From Paenibacillus gallinarum (lineage in GTDB: Bacteria > Bacillota > Bacilli > Paenibacillales > Paenibacillaceae), in NCBI RefSeq assembly GCF_014836635.1, contig NZ_JACSQL010000007.1:108668-172667 (forward strand): DNA of 64,000 bases, in the 5' to 3' direction. Under the pieces are notes generated by a model. That model was not told where the DNA came from and made no database searches. It was given only the letters and a program-made list of their open reading frames with translations. Shown here in pieces: positions 44,000-53,916 of this stretch (position 1 is its first letter; every line of letters begins with the position of its first letter). A program made the translations under genes and the position numbers.

Positions 44000-46876
44000 T
44001 TACTCCTCTCCCAGTCTCAACGCCTCGGCAATTCGGGTTCGTGATAAACGGAAACTGATTACGGTCAGTCCAATGATCAGCATACTTCCGATAATACCGT
44101 ACAATTGTAAATAGTCGCTGAGCTGATATGTGATTTGAAAAGGTGGTACCTGATCTGTTGTTGCAAATGACATTTCAAACAAAGGAACAAATCGTTCGCT
44201 TGTTACATTACCGATCATAACTCCTATGAGGACCGCAGCTACTGAAGTTAACATCTGCTCGCTGACAAGCATACCGATGATGTGCCGAAAAGGCATTCCC
44301 ATCGCCCTGAGCACTCCATATTGGAGCGATCTTCCGGCTAATGTCAGTGTCCAGAACAGCAGAAAACCAAAGAAACAAATAAGCATAGAAATGACGAATC
44401 CTAGAGTCATCACTCCATTGATAGCCATACGGAAAGGGTCATTCACGGAACGAACCAGCTCTTGCGTCGCGTCCCGAAGGCTTGTAACCGGTACCTTACG
44501 CTGTTCCAACTGCGTATAGATATCTTGGCTGGACACCCCGTCCTTCAGCTTGAGCCATACTTCATATGGCTCAATGGCCAGTCTATTCTGAATGGTGCTT
44601 ATATGTCCGACAATCAGAAAGGGGTCTGTCCCCTTGCCTTCTGTGTCACGACTAATAGCAAGTGGATTCCAACTCGGCCAGTAATTGATGATGCCATAGA
44701 CGGTAAGTGGAATTTGATCGAGTCCATCCCAAGCAACACCAATGGTATCACCCGGTTCAAGCTTCGCTTTATCCGCGAGCGAACGTGAGATGAGAACCGC
44801 TTTCGGATTTGGGGCGATGAGATTTAGATAGCTGTTCATTGGATAATCCATTAATCCGTTCTTCATCCATGCCGTATTTCCAAATTCCTGTGTATTAATG
44901 CCCATGAGTTCTACCTTCCCTGATGTGCCGCTCTCTTTTGCACTAAAACGCGCTTCTTCTTTACGAAATACTTTAGCTACTGACTCTGCACCTTCCAGTT
45001 CTTCAAATGGGGTGAAAGGAGGTTCCGTATACTGCACACGTCTTTGTTCGGTAAATTCACTGTTCGCCGAACCCGTCTGAGCTGCTGAAGCCACATTTAC
45101 AGGTGGTAGTGCATTACTTTCCCATTTTGACGTTATTACGATATCTGTTCCTACGGAATATCGAATTTTGCTATCTAGATTATCGTTAATCGTTCGAGCC
45201 GCATTTGCGCTGAATATACCTGTTGCGACGGTCATGATCAGAAACACATTGATCGTTAAATATTGTCCGGAAGAGCGGCTAATCTGCACGAGTGAGCTAT
45301 AAAGCGGCGGAGACCACCATTTTTTCCCTGATACATAAATGATGCGAATCAGCCAAGGATATACCCGTAGCACAAGGAGTCCTCCGCCGAGAATGAATAA
45401 TGCAGGAATCAAAAACACGAGTGGATCCATTTGAAGTGATTCTGAATCCAGTGCCAGCCGCTTTAAGTCAGCCTGTCGTTTATTGAAATTATAAAGCAGA
45501 TACAATGAGATCCCGACTAAAAGGAAATCGATTCCCGCCTTATACCAGAACGGGGTATGACCCAGCCGGGCACTCTGCTGCTTATGGCTAACGATACTTA
45601 CTTTTGAAGCAAGAAACGCAGGAATTAAAATAAGCAAAATGGCGCCTGCCACAGCAATGACGGCAATTCGATAAGCATCACTTGATAAGCTGATTTCGAG
45701 AGCGGAACGCTGAACAAACTCGAGGAACCCGTTAGAAGCGCCAAGTATTTTAGTGAACCACACCCCAAGTATAGGTCCTACAGCCAGTGCACTGATGCCA
45801 AGAAGTGTACTTTCGAGAACGTAAATACACATGATCTGAAAACGACTGGCACCTCTGCTTCGCAGTACAGCGATTTCCGTCTTCTGCCGATCAATAATAA
45901 GATTCGCGGACATATATATGTAGAATGCTAACATCATCATAACGGGGACATAGAGAGACAACATCATTAAATCCAGCCTCTTTTGTTTTCCCTGATACGA
46001 TGCTACCGTCTCGGTCGCTGGGATATTTACTTCTTCCACTCCAAGTTTCCCACGAAAATAACGTTTCACGTCCGTAGCTGCTTTGGTGAACTGCCCTGTT
46101 TTCTCTACCGTTAGCTGTTCGTAATTCAAGGCAAAACGCCACTCTAGTTCGGTAAGGCGGGCCTTTCCACCTTCGATAAATTCACGCTTAAATTGCTCGA
46201 AAGGAATAAGAAAACCATTCTCTTCGTCAGTTGTCAAATAGGGAAGATATGGGTCTGCAACCGGATCCGTTTCGATCAAACCAACAGGAATTACACGGAA
46301 TGTACTTCGATCTGCTTCCGGCGATACCATTAAAAGTTCATCGCCAAGTCCGCGTTTTACTGCTAGCAGAAACTTCTGTGTCACAAGCGCTTCGAATACC
46401 CCATCTTGCCGGTCCACCGGCATACGTCCCTCAGTCAGCTTCACCCGTTTTTCCATATCAGATAAAGACTTGAATATCCCTGTTGTTTTCTGTATCTGCT
46501 TTTCCTGGTCAGAAGCGTCGGCTCCATATACTTTCATCTTATGAGTCATCCGCTGCTGGTAGAAAGACATCGCATCGATTCCTGTTCGATCCGGGATACT
46601 TGCAGCAAATTGATCAGCACGAGAGATCGCATCGATCGTCTTCTCATCCATTACAGAAGAAGATACACTTGTACTGATGCGCATAAACCCAGGATATACA
46701 CCGCTCTGATGCTGGATCTCCTGCAATTCCTTGGTCAATGTCCGCTGCAAAATGGCATCTGAATAGAGCGGCATAGAACTAAACAACGCCACACATATGG
46801 TTAGGCCAAACCACAAATTTAGCTGCAGCCATTTGTTACTAGCCATTTTGCGAAGGATCATCGTCCACAAAGCCAT
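44000..46876 (-). CDS. FtsX/MacB-like ABC permease
   Basis: A 958-residue permease of the MacB/FtsX type, large because it holds two FtsX modules. One N-terminal helix (LQLNLWFGLTICVALFSSMP), an extracellular region to about 300, a four-helix set (about 305-520, VPVMMMLAFYIYMSANLIID first), a second extracellular domain, and a C-terminal three-helix set (FVISMLICFFGFLLFWTLTL). AAGGAGGGGG fixes the start; the frame opens 39 bases earlier. It works with adjacent ATPases and an adaptor, probably exporting a peptide, lipid or antimicrobial. Confidence 0.88.
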   Translation of the reverse strand: MALWTMILRKMASNKWLQLNLWFGLTICVALFSSMPLYSDAILQRTLTKELQEIQHQSGVYPGFMRISTSVSSSVMDEKTIDAISRADQFAASIPDRTGIDAMSFYQQRMTHKMKVYGADASDQEKQIQKTTGIFKSLSDMEKRVKLTEGRMPVDRQDGVFEALVTQKFLLAVKRGLGDELLMVSPEADRSTFRVIPVGLIETDPVADPYLPYLTTDEENGFLIPFEQFKREFIEGGKARLTELEWRFALNYEQLTVEKTGQFTKAATDVKRYFRGKLGVEEVNIPATETVASYQGKQKRLDLMMLSLYVPVMMMLAFYIYMSANLIIDRQKTEIAVLRSRGASRFQIMCIYVLESTLLGISALAVGPILGVWFTKILGASNGFLEFVQRSALEISLSSDAYRIAVIAVAGAILLILIPAFLASKVSIVSHKQQSARLGHTPFWYKAGIDFLLVGISLYLLYNFNKRQADLKRLALDSESLQMDPLVFLIPALFILGGGLLVLRVYPWLIRIIYVSGKKWWSPPLYSSLVQISRSSGQYLTINVFLIMTVATGIFSANAARTINDNLDSKIRYSVGTDIVITSKWESNALPPVNVASAAQTGSANSEFTEQRRVQYTEPPFTPFEELEGAESVAKVFRKEEARFSAKESGTSGKVELMGINTQEFGNTAWMKNGLMDYPMNSYLNLIAPNPKAVLISRSLADKAKLEPGDTIGVAWDGLDQIPLTVYGIINYWPSWNPLAISRDTEGKGTDPFLIVGHISTIQNRLAIEPYEVWLKLKDGVSSQDIYTQLEQRKVPVTSLRDATQELVRSVNDPFRMAINGVMTLGFVISMLICFFGFLLFWTLTLAGRSLQYGVLRAMGMPFRHIIGMLVSEQMLTSVAAVLIGVMIGNVTSERFVPLFEMSFATTDQVPPFQITYQLSDYLQLYGIIGSMLIIGLTVISFRLSRTRIAEALRLGEE

Positions 46877-46918
46877 ATGATCACCCCCTCCTTCCTGTCC
46901 TGAAAGTAGATACAAATC

Positions 46919-47974
46919 TTAATTATTCAAGATAACTTGCTGAGTTTCTTCCAGACCTTTCACAACCTCCACCTGTGTAGGTGTTGTAAGTCCAAGTTCC
47001 ACATCGATTTCTTTACGCTGGTCACCTTCAGCTACCTGAACATAACTGCGACCCATGTAAGAGCGAATAGCAGACCTTGGAAGAAGGATTACGTTCTCAC
47101 GGCTTTGTAATTTAATTGTGAGTTCTGCGCTGTGACCAATTTTCACATCGCTTGGTGCATCTTTCATGCCGATAATGATGGTCACCGAATTTCGCTCCGA
47201 CTTTGCTTCATCCGTCGTCTGAGGTGCTTCAGCAGGGGATTGTAACACCGTACCTTCATAATCCTTACCTTTGTATTTCAAACCTACCGGCATTCCGGTT
47301 TGGATTGATAGTAGATCTTTGGAATCAGAAGCGGTATAAATAAGCTTCATATCAGAAGGATCAGCAACCGTAATTATCGTTTGATAAGCGCTTACAATAT
47401 CACCTGTGTTTAGTGATTCCGTAAAGGTAACAATACCTGAGATCGGAGCATAAATTCTTGCTGAAGCCAGTTTTTTCTCCATATTGTCCAGCTGCAATTC
47501 CTCTCGCTCCATATCAATTTCACGCAGCCGGAGTTCCGTTTTAATAACACCGGATTGCTGAGCCTCTTTATACAATAATCTCGCACGCTCAAGGTTCAAT
47601 TTTTGTAAACGGATTTGAAGATCGAGATCGTCTGTTTCAAGCTCCGCCAGTAGTTCACCAGTCTTTACCTCTTCTCCAACTTTTGCCTTCATAGACTTTA
47701 GACGTCCTCCGTTTTCTTTAAAGAACAGCGTCGCTGAGCTTGCCGAAACAAAATTGGCCGTTCCTCTTAAAGAAGTCTCGATATTGCCACGGGCCGCCTC
47801 CACAATATCAAGCTCTTCCTCGGCAGGCTGAACAAGCGGCGGCTGAAGACTTTCGTCTTCAACAGGAAGAAGAGAACAGCCCGTAAGAGTAAGCATGGCA
47901 GCTAGAAGAATGCTTACCTTTACATTTGGTTTTCTTTTATACGAACGATGATGCTTGTATCGATTAGGGTACAA
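46919..47974 (-). CDS. HlyD/MacA-like adaptor lipoprotein
   Basis: About 350 residues; signal with lipobox LTLTGCSL, a lipoyl/barrel-sandwich domain split by a coiled coil (QIRLQKLNLERARLLYKEAQ) and a beta-barrel (GHSAELTIKLQSRENVILLP). This is the membrane-fusion protein of MacAB-type pumps. Start is ambiguous: an ATG at 47983 abuts GGAGG with no spacing, whereas an in-frame TTG at 47974 has 9-base spacing. Either overlaps the end of the upstream ATPase, so translation is coupled. Confidence 0.88.
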   Translation of the reverse strand: MYPNRYKHHRSYKRKPNVKVSILLAAMLTLTGCSLLPVEDESLQPPLVQPAEEELDIVEAARGNIETSLRGTANFVSASSATLFFKENGGRLKSMKAKVGEEVKTGELLAELETDDLDLQIRLQKLNLERARLLYKEAQQSGVIKTELRLREIDMEREELQLDNMEKKLASARIYAPISGIVTFTESLNTGDIVSAYQTIITVADPSDMKLIYTASDSKDLLSIQTGMPVGLKYKGKDYEGTVLQSPAEAPQTTDEAKSERNSVTIIIGMKDAPSDVKIGHSAELTIKLQSRENVILLPRSAIRSYMGRSYVQVAEGDQRKEIDVELGLTTPTQVEVVKGLEETQQVILNN

Positions 47975-48671
47975 TTTTGCCATCCTCCAATGCAATAACA
48001 TAGTCAGCAAGCTCCATGATCCCCGGATCGTGTGTTGTTAAGACAATCGTCATTCCTGAATCTTGCACTAGATCCCGAAATACACGCATCACCTGCAGAC
48101 CCATCTTGCTGTCCAGCTCAGCCGTGGGTTCATCAGCAATTAGAATTGCAGGCTCATGTGCGATCGCTCTTGCGATCGCCACGCGCTGCTGCTCACCGCC
48201 CGATAATTCCATAGGACGATGTTTCATTCTATCCTTCATACCCACTCGCTCAAGCGCTCGTTCTGCAGCTTCTTGATTTCCTTTAACCGACTCGCCTGCA
48301 ATGCGAAGACCAAATTCAACATTTTCGTAAGCTGACATAAGTGGAATCAGCCCAAACGATTGAAAGACGAGTCCAATTTCTTTACGGCGAAGTTTGCTTC
48401 TTTCTGCTTCTGACAGCCCGGTAATTTGTTGTCCCTGTAGAATGACAGTTCCTTCTGTCGGTTCATCTAGCGCAGCAAGTATATTCAGAAGCGTTGTTTT
48501 CCCTGACCCTGATCTTCCTTGCAGTGCCACCATGCTGCGAGCGGGCACAGATAGATGAATATTATCTAGTGCAGTAACCATCGTATTCCCCCGCCCAAAC
48601 CTTCGGTACACACCGACGGCCTCAAGAATCAGATCACCGTAAGTCTTCCTATCCTGCTCTCTATATGGCAT
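47964..48671 (-). CDS. ABC ATPase (LolD/MacB type)
   Basis: A 235-residue ATPase: Walker A GRSGSGKTT, signature LSGGEQQ, Walker B ILIADEPTAELD, switch VLTTHDP. AAAGAGGGGG defines the ATG at 48671; the frame opens 42 bases earlier inside the GH43 gene. It lies 19 bases after GH43 and starts the exporter set. With the AbrB-tailed ATPase the operon encodes two different ATPases for one large permease, which suggests a heterodimer. Confidence 0.92.
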   Translation of the reverse strand: MPYREQDRKTYGDLILEAVGVYRRFGRGNTMVTALDNIHLSVPARSMVALQGRSGSGKTTLLNILAALDEPTEGTVILQGQQITGLSEAERSKLRRKEIGLVFQSFGLIPLMSAYENVEFGLRIAGESVKGNQEAAERALERVGMKDRMKHRPMELSGGEQQRVAIARAIAHEPAILIADEPTAELDSKMGLQVMRVFRDLVQDSGMTIVLTTHDPGIMELADYVIALEDGKIVP

Positions 48672-48690
48672 GAGGCACCCCCTCTTTAAA

Positions 48691-50205
48691 CTAACGAATG
48701 AATTGCCATGCACCTAATTGAAACAGTTCTTTCTCTGATTCACCTCTAAAAACAAAATAAATATCATGGATCCCTTTCACATTTGAAATTTCTGTACTGA
48801 TTACCTCCCACCGCTCCACGTCTTCTGTATGCGGTACGACAAGGGCTCCTAGTAATTCACCGTTTGGAGTATCCATCCGAATTTCAATTTCGCCTGCACT
48901 TGTTCCAACAACCCAAGCTTCGATGGAGGAAGCACCTTCAGAAAAGTCTGCATTCGCTGCTGCGATCCAATCACCATCATGTATATTAGAAATGACAAGT
49001 TTATCGGAATGCCCGTCTTCATCTACCACAGTAAAAGGACGGACGTTTATTCCTGCATTCCATGCCATGGTCACTGCATCAACAATATGAAATGGATTTA
49101 GCATTTTAATTGGGTCTACACCCTTTAAATCTGCCGTAATCTCTTTCATATCCCCGTTTTCAGTGAACTCGACTTGATTAAGATGTGTTGAACGGTATCC
49201 TTTAGGAACACCCATTGCAGCAGATAAAGTCTGAGCATGATAAGCGATATACCATGTGTCTTTAAATGAGAAGATGGCATGGTGATTATTACCGCCTACG
49301 CCAAAAAAATGACCTGGGTTTTTCAAAATCGTATTTTGATATGTCCAAGGCCCCATCGGGTGATCACTCGTCATATAAGCAATCTCTCCCGCCGGTGGAC
49401 TTCCTTCAGGACGTTCTCCCGGATAGAAATTAGAACAATACGTGTAGTAGTACACCCCATTATATTTATGGATACCCGCAGACTCGAACATGAATGGAGC
49501 TTCGATTACTTTTGCCTCGCCAACAACACTAATCATATCTTCACCGAGCTGAATCACACGGGCGGTATTTGGCATCTCAGGTTTTCCTTCTGGTATACCT
49601 CCTCCATAGTACAGGTACCCTGTTCCATCTTCATCGACCAGAACAGCAGGATCAAATAACCAAGTCACACCTGCAGTTGCTGGCATTTCCCGGGATATAA
49701 GCGGTTTGCCGATAGGGTCCACCCAAGGCCCAGTCGGGCTATCACTTGTCAATACACCAATTCCGCTTGCATTATTAGCAAAGTATAAGAAAAATTCGTC
49801 CTTCCCGTTCCGTTTCTTATGAGCTGCAGCTGGTGCCCACGATTGTGTCGCCCATTTTGCAGCACCTTCTACTCCCGCCGTCTTAATTGTGCCGTGATCT
49901 GTCCAATTGATCAGGTCATCAGAAGAAATTACAGAAAGTGTATTGATTGTCCCATACGTATTCTCTTTCACATTCCCTTCAGTATCGTGCTCCAGTACAT
50001 CGTGAGTATTGTATAAATACACCCGTTCCTTATACACCAGTGCGTAGGGATCTGCACCAAATTTATGGGATACGACAGGGTTTCCATTCCGAGGCAGCTT
50101 GCCAACCGCCTTAGCCTGTGAGTCATCACTGAACTTTATTCCTTCAACCGTGACACCATTTACCTCATTCTTCCTATCTTCATATAAGCTTAATTCCTCT
50201 TTCAT
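48691..50205 (-). CDS. GH43 arabinofuranosidase/xylosidase-like enzyme with CBM6-like tail
   Basis: About 504 residues, no signal peptide, so probably cytoplasmic. The five-bladed GH43 propeller keeps base D56 (KFGADPYAL), pKa modulator D189 (WLFDPAVLVDEDG) and acid E245 (FMFESAGIHKY), numbered from the TTG at 50217. A CBM6-like module follows (about 370-508; KLVISNIHDGDWIAAANADF, GIHDIYFVFRGE). It resembles arabinoxylan arabinofuranohydrolases (XynD type), which are secreted, unlike this one. The start is either TTG 50217, with its SD touching it, or ATG 50205. Its promoter region carries the shared CAGGTTGTT element. Confidence 0.9.
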   Translation of the reverse strand: MKEELSLYEDRKNEVNGVTVEGIKFSDDSQAKAVGKLPRNGNPVVSHKFGADPYALVYKERVYLYNTHDVLEHDTEGNVKENTYGTINTLSVISSDDLINWTDHGTIKTAGVEGAAKWATQSWAPAAAHKKRNGKDEFFLYFANNASGIGVLTSDSPTGPWVDPIGKPLISREMPATAGVTWLFDPAVLVDEDGTGYLYYGGGIPEGKPEMPNTARVIQLGEDMISVVGEAKVIEAPFMFESAGIHKYNGVYYYTYCSNFYPGERPEGSPPAGEIAYMTSDHPMGPWTYQNTILKNPGHFFGVGGNNHHAIFSFKDTWYIAYHAQTLSAAMGVPKGYRSTHLNQVEFTENGDMKEITADLKGVDPIKMLNPFHIVDAVTMAWNAGINVRPFTVVDEDGHSDKLVISNIHDGDWIAAANADFSEGASSIEAWVVGTSAGEIEIRMDTPNGELLGALVVPHTEDVERWEVISTEISNVKGIHDIYFVFRGESEKELFQLGAWQFIR

Positions 50206-50305
50206 TGCTTTCTTCAACTCCTCGTTAAGTAATCATATTTTCAAATTACGATCTGAATATAATGTGCGATCGGATTGAATACTTCCTGCTTAGTCTCTTT
50301 AAAAA

Positions 50306-50360
50306 GTGTATCGCTTACATTTACGGGCAACAACCTGCCGAATCGTATATCCAGTACCTG
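50306..50360 (-). promoter_or_regulatory. GH43-exporter operon promoter element
   Basis: Minus strand: CAGGTACT (50360-50353), CAGGTTGTT (50337-50329), then ATGTAAGCGATACAC (50320-50306). Half-sites are 23 bases apart, exactly as in the import-operon promoter at 42001-42056. The last motif differs from the one there by a single base. It is a cre-like site missing one base of the usual 14-mer. Confidence 0.6.
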
Positions 50361-50385
50361 TCTATTTCTAGTCCTACAGCACAAC

Positions 50386-50421
50386 AAAAAGCCCGCAGCA
50401 TCTCATGTCTGCAGACTTTTT
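50386..50421 (-). terminator. Terminator of the two-component operon
   Basis: Minus strand stem AAAAAGTCTGCAG / CTGCGGGCTTTTT (two G-U pairs), immediately after the YesN-like gene. Confidence 0.75.
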
Positions 50422-50440
50422 CAGAAGGTGTATCACCTTT

Positions 50441-52087
50441 TTAACTATTACGGGCAACAGCCGACTCTTTGTACAAACTGTCTCGAAACTCTTGCGGCGT
50501 TATGCCGGTCATCTTTTTAAAGAAGCGTGTAAATGAATGGGCTGCTTCGTAGCCCACGGATATAGAAACATCCCGTACTTTTAATTCATGATTACGAAGT
50601 AGCTCCTTCGCTTTCCGAGTTCTACATTTATCAATATACTCTGATAGATTAATGCCATATTCTTGTTTGAAGAATCTAGATAAATAGGATGGGTTGAAAA
50701 AGTGAAGCTCTGCTAACCTTACTAATGAGAGATCCTCGTTCAAATTTTCCTCAATATACTGACAGATATGTTCGATTACCTGAGTAGCACGGTCTCGTTC
50801 GTCTTTATTTTTAAATTGAAAAATCATTTCAGCAATCTTCTCAAGATACAAAAAACCTTCTTTCATCGAGGCATGTCCATCGAGCTGCATCAATTTATTG
50901 ATGTTACCCATTTGGCTATGTAGTCCCATCCGGTTAATATGTGAAAATAGAACAAGAGCGGCTGCGTAATATCCTTCAAGTGCTTTTTGAACTGAGCCGC
51001 TTGTCTGCAGCAAGGTAACTGTCAATTCATTTAACTCATCCATAAACTCCGTAGCTTTTCCGCTTTCCAAATGTGCCTCTAATCGTTCAATTCGATGACT
51101 TATATAAGAAACATCCTTAAGAACAAGATCATCTGATGCCTCAGTTCGGTCTACTAAAATCATAGAAATGCCGTTTCCAATCTTCAACTGTTGCAATTGC
51201 CGAAGTCTATCATATTGGGATGTTACTTGTGTCCAATCGCATGCCCTGCCGCTTAGCGTAAAATTGAGCGTCAAGCTTAGTGAAGACTGACACGCTTCTT
51301 GAATGAGCTCAAGTGTTCCCTCCATAAAGCGAACGAGATGAAAAGAATCTTGTTCCTCATAACTGGGTTGAAGCAACCACAATAGGTCCCCATGCTTATC
51401 TATCGTTCCTATACTGCTGCTTTTCTCGAACATAAATGAATCCCAGATCATTCTGACCGAAGTGAGAAGTCTGCTTTTTTCTAAGTAACCGGTTCCCTCA
51501 GCAAAAAACAATCGACCAAGCGCTAATATAACAGGAGCATTTGGATCTAAAGCAATCCCAAGTTCTTTAAAATCTTCGGCTAGAAAATCTGCACGATCCA
51601 TGACGACGTGACTTTCTTGAAGCAACTGTCTAATATAGTCCCCCTGTGCCATGAGCTGAAGAGTACCTATCTGTTCTTGAGATTTTTCAATCAATTGACG
51701 GGTTTGAATATCCTGATCTAGTTCCTGGACGACTTCAAGTACCGTCTGGGTTACCTTCTCGTACCCTTCTGTTTTTAGTAAATATCGTGCATTTGGCAGC
51801 TGAATAGCTTGATAGGCATAATCGAATTCACTAAAACCGGTCAGAAAGACAATTTTACATCTTGGCCAGTGTGTTAGGATTTCTTGACTCATGTCCAAAC
51901 CGCTCATTCCGGGCATGCGGATGTCCGTAAGTACAATATCAATCCGGCTCCTGGACATCCATTTCAAAGCCTCTTTAGCAGAATACGCTTTATAAATATC
52001 CAGCATTTCTGGCTTGAATCGTTGCAGTACTTCATATAATCCATCTGTAATAATCTCTTCATCATCCACAATTAAGAGCCTATACAA
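50441..52087 (-). CDS. YesN-type response regulator (receiver + AraC HTH)
   Basis: A 548-residue regulator. The receiver domain (1-122) has D8/D9, phosphoacceptor D55 (IVLTDIRMPGMSG) and a lysine in ARYLLKTEG. A long middle region follows, and residues about 440-540 form an AraC-type DNA-binding domain (LSLVRLAELHFFNPSYLSRF, VSISVGYEAAHSFTRFFKKM). Its ATG overlaps the kinase gene by 16 bases. Such regulators usually activate neighbouring sugar-import or glycosidase genes; the CAGGTTGTT element just downstream before GH43 is a candidate target. Confidence 0.95.
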   Translation of the reverse strand: MYRLLIVDDEEIITDGLYEVLQRFKPEMLDIYKAYSAKEALKWMSRSRIDIVLTDIRMPGMSGLDMSQEILTHWPRCKIVFLTGFSEFDYAYQAIQLPNARYLLKTEGYEKVTQTVLEVVQELDQDIQTRQLIEKSQEQIGTLQLMAQGDYIRQLLQESHVVMDRADFLAEDFKELGIALDPNAPVILALGRLFFAEGTGYLEKSRLLTSVRMIWDSFMFEKSSSIGTIDKHGDLLWLLQPSYEEQDSFHLVRFMEGTLELIQEACQSSLSLTLNFTLSGRACDWTQVTSQYDRLRQLQQLKIGNGISMILVDRTEASDDLVLKDVSYISHRIERLEAHLESGKATEFMDELNELTVTLLQTSGSVQKALEGYYAAALVLFSHINRMGLHSQMGNINKLMQLDGHASMKEGFLYLEKIAEMIFQFKNKDERDRATQVIEHICQYIEENLNEDLSLVRLAELHFFNPSYLSRFFKQEYGINLSEYIDKCRTRKAKELLRNHELKVRDVSISVGYEAAHSFTRFFKKMTGITPQEFRDSLYKESAVARNS

Positions 52088-53823
52088 TCGATCTCCTCCT
52101 CCGTCTTGATTCGGATAAGCACTTCAAGACCATTCAGCTTACTTTTCGATAAAAACAAACCACTCCCTTCGCCAAACGTAAGTACAAGACGCCGATGAAT
52201 ATTGATCATTCCCGTTATTTCATAAGAGTCGGCTGTATGACTAAGACGTTCGCGAAGTGATTCAAGTTCCGAATCCGTAATTGCATTTCCGTTATCCTCA
52301 ATGCGAATTAATATTTCATGCGGGTTCTTCTCGAAAGAGACATGAAGGATTCCATCCTCCTCCATCTTCTCAAGGCTATGCTCGTAGGCATTTTCGATAA
52401 TCGGTTGGACAATCAAACGTGGTACCCGTATACTTTCCATTTCTTTTGGCAGCTCATCAAAAAAGATAGTAATACGTCTTGAGAATCGTAAATTTTGGAT
52501 TTCAGTATACGTTCGTGAATGTTTTATTTCCTCTGACAACGCAACATAGTCTTCTCCGTTACGAGTAATAAAGCGGAAGTATTCCCCCAGCATATTTGTA
52601 AATTTCTCAATTCGATCTGCATCACCCATTCTTGAGAGCGTATTCAAAATAAAGAAACTGTTATATAGAAAATGTGGATTGATTTGAGATTGCAGCTGTT
52701 TCAGCTCCGCTTTTTGCATCATCATTTTTTGTTTGAAATCCTGATCAATGAGGGTTTGCAATTTACTTAGCATATGATTAAAACGAGTATATAAATAACC
52801 AAACTCATCTTTACGTTCATGTTCGATGGGGCTGTCTAATGAGCCGCCTTCCATACGCTTAAACCCTTGAATAAGTTTTAACAACGGTTGATGAATAATT
52901 CGGTACGAAGAGTAAGAAAAAACGACGATAGCAAGAAAGGATGTCATGATGAATATCCACGCCCATTTAGAAAATGTACTCAGCGGCCGCTTTACTGTTT
53001 CTTCAGGTAAATACATAGCTACAGACAGTCCTGTTGCATCCGAATACACTTTATTCATTTGAAACTTCTTGTTTTTCAGCTTCATTACAACGGCATCATT
53101 ACTTGAAGGGGAATTTCTTATAAAATCTTGAATGGCTAGATCTGCATCCTTATCCGTGCTGAGCACGAACCCAGCTGATTCTGACAATAACAAAGAACCA
53201 CTTTCCGGATATAGGTTTACTTGTTCCAAGGACTTTAGCAGTTTCTCAACATCAAGCTCAATTTGAACCGTGAACAGTGGCTCCGCTCCTTTTCTTCCGC
53301 TTTCTTTAGAACCGTTAAGATATATCGAATTACTCCATTTGATCAATCGATGGTCACTTTCTTTAGCGCCGGAACGGAAGAAATAATATTGGATGAGATC
53401 CAAATCCTGAATGGCTTCTGCTGTAGATAACGTTTTGTTGATCGACCGAATATGAATGTAAATATCTTTAATATAGGGGCTGCTGTTCTGAACAGAGGTC
53501 ATCCGTTGAAGCAATCTGCTTAATTCTGATCTTTTATCCGCATTATCAATGAAATCCCATGTTACAGAAAGTGTATTCAGCCCGCTATCTTCCACCATAT
53601 CGAACAACTGAAGCTCAATCCATTCCACTTCCCGATCAAGTGTACCTAAGTAATAATTCAATTGCTTTGAAGTCGCTCTTGATATGTCCTCACTTGCATT
53701 CTTGTAACTCCACTGATAGAGATACAAACCCAATAAAATGATCGGAATAACAACGAAGAGGTACGTAAACACCAAACGTACAAATATTGAATTACGTAGG
53801 GAAACAGCAGGAAATTTAAACAA
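52072..53823 (-). CDS. YesM-type sensor histidine kinase
   Basis: A 583-residue membrane kinase: helix 1 (about 17-37), an extracellular sensor (38-285), helix 2 (about 287-309), HAMP (to about 362), His_kinase with H384 (INPHFLYNSF), and a HATPase domain with N-box IIENAYEHSLEKM. It phosphorylates the overlapping YesN-type regulator. The extracellular domain may sense an oligosaccharide, directly or through the binding protein encoded just upstream. Confidence 0.95.
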   Translation of the reverse strand: MFKFPAVSLRNSIFVRLVFTYLFVVIPIILLGLYLYQWSYKNASEDISRATSKQLNYYLGTLDREVEWIELQLFDMVEDSGLNTLSVTWDFIDNADKRSELSRLLQRMTSVQNSSPYIKDIYIHIRSINKTLSTAEAIQDLDLIQYYFFRSGAKESDHRLIKWSNSIYLNGSKESGRKGAEPLFTVQIELDVEKLLKSLEQVNLYPESGSLLLSESAGFVLSTDKDADLAIQDFIRNSPSSNDAVVMKLKNKKFQMNKVYSDATGLSVAMYLPEETVKRPLSTFSKWAWIFIMTSFLAIVVFSYSSYRIIHQPLLKLIQGFKRMEGGSLDSPIEHERKDEFGYLYTRFNHMLSKLQTLIDQDFKQKMMMQKAELKQLQSQINPHFLYNSFFILNTLSRMGDADRIEKFTNMLGEYFRFITRNGEDYVALSEEIKHSRTYTEIQNLRFSRRITIFFDELPKEMESIRVPRLIVQPIIENAYEHSLEKMEEDGILHVSFEKNPHEILIRIEDNGNAITDSELESLRERLSHTADSYEITGMINIHRRLVLTFGEGSGLFLSKSKLNGLEVLIRIKTEEEIDCIGS

Positions 53824-53916
53824 ACAAATGCCTCCGATACTGCGAGATGATAAATATTCTAATTAAGAAGACATCTTATTTTCTCAGTCAAATCCTCTCC
53901 TTTTAAGTATGAGAAG

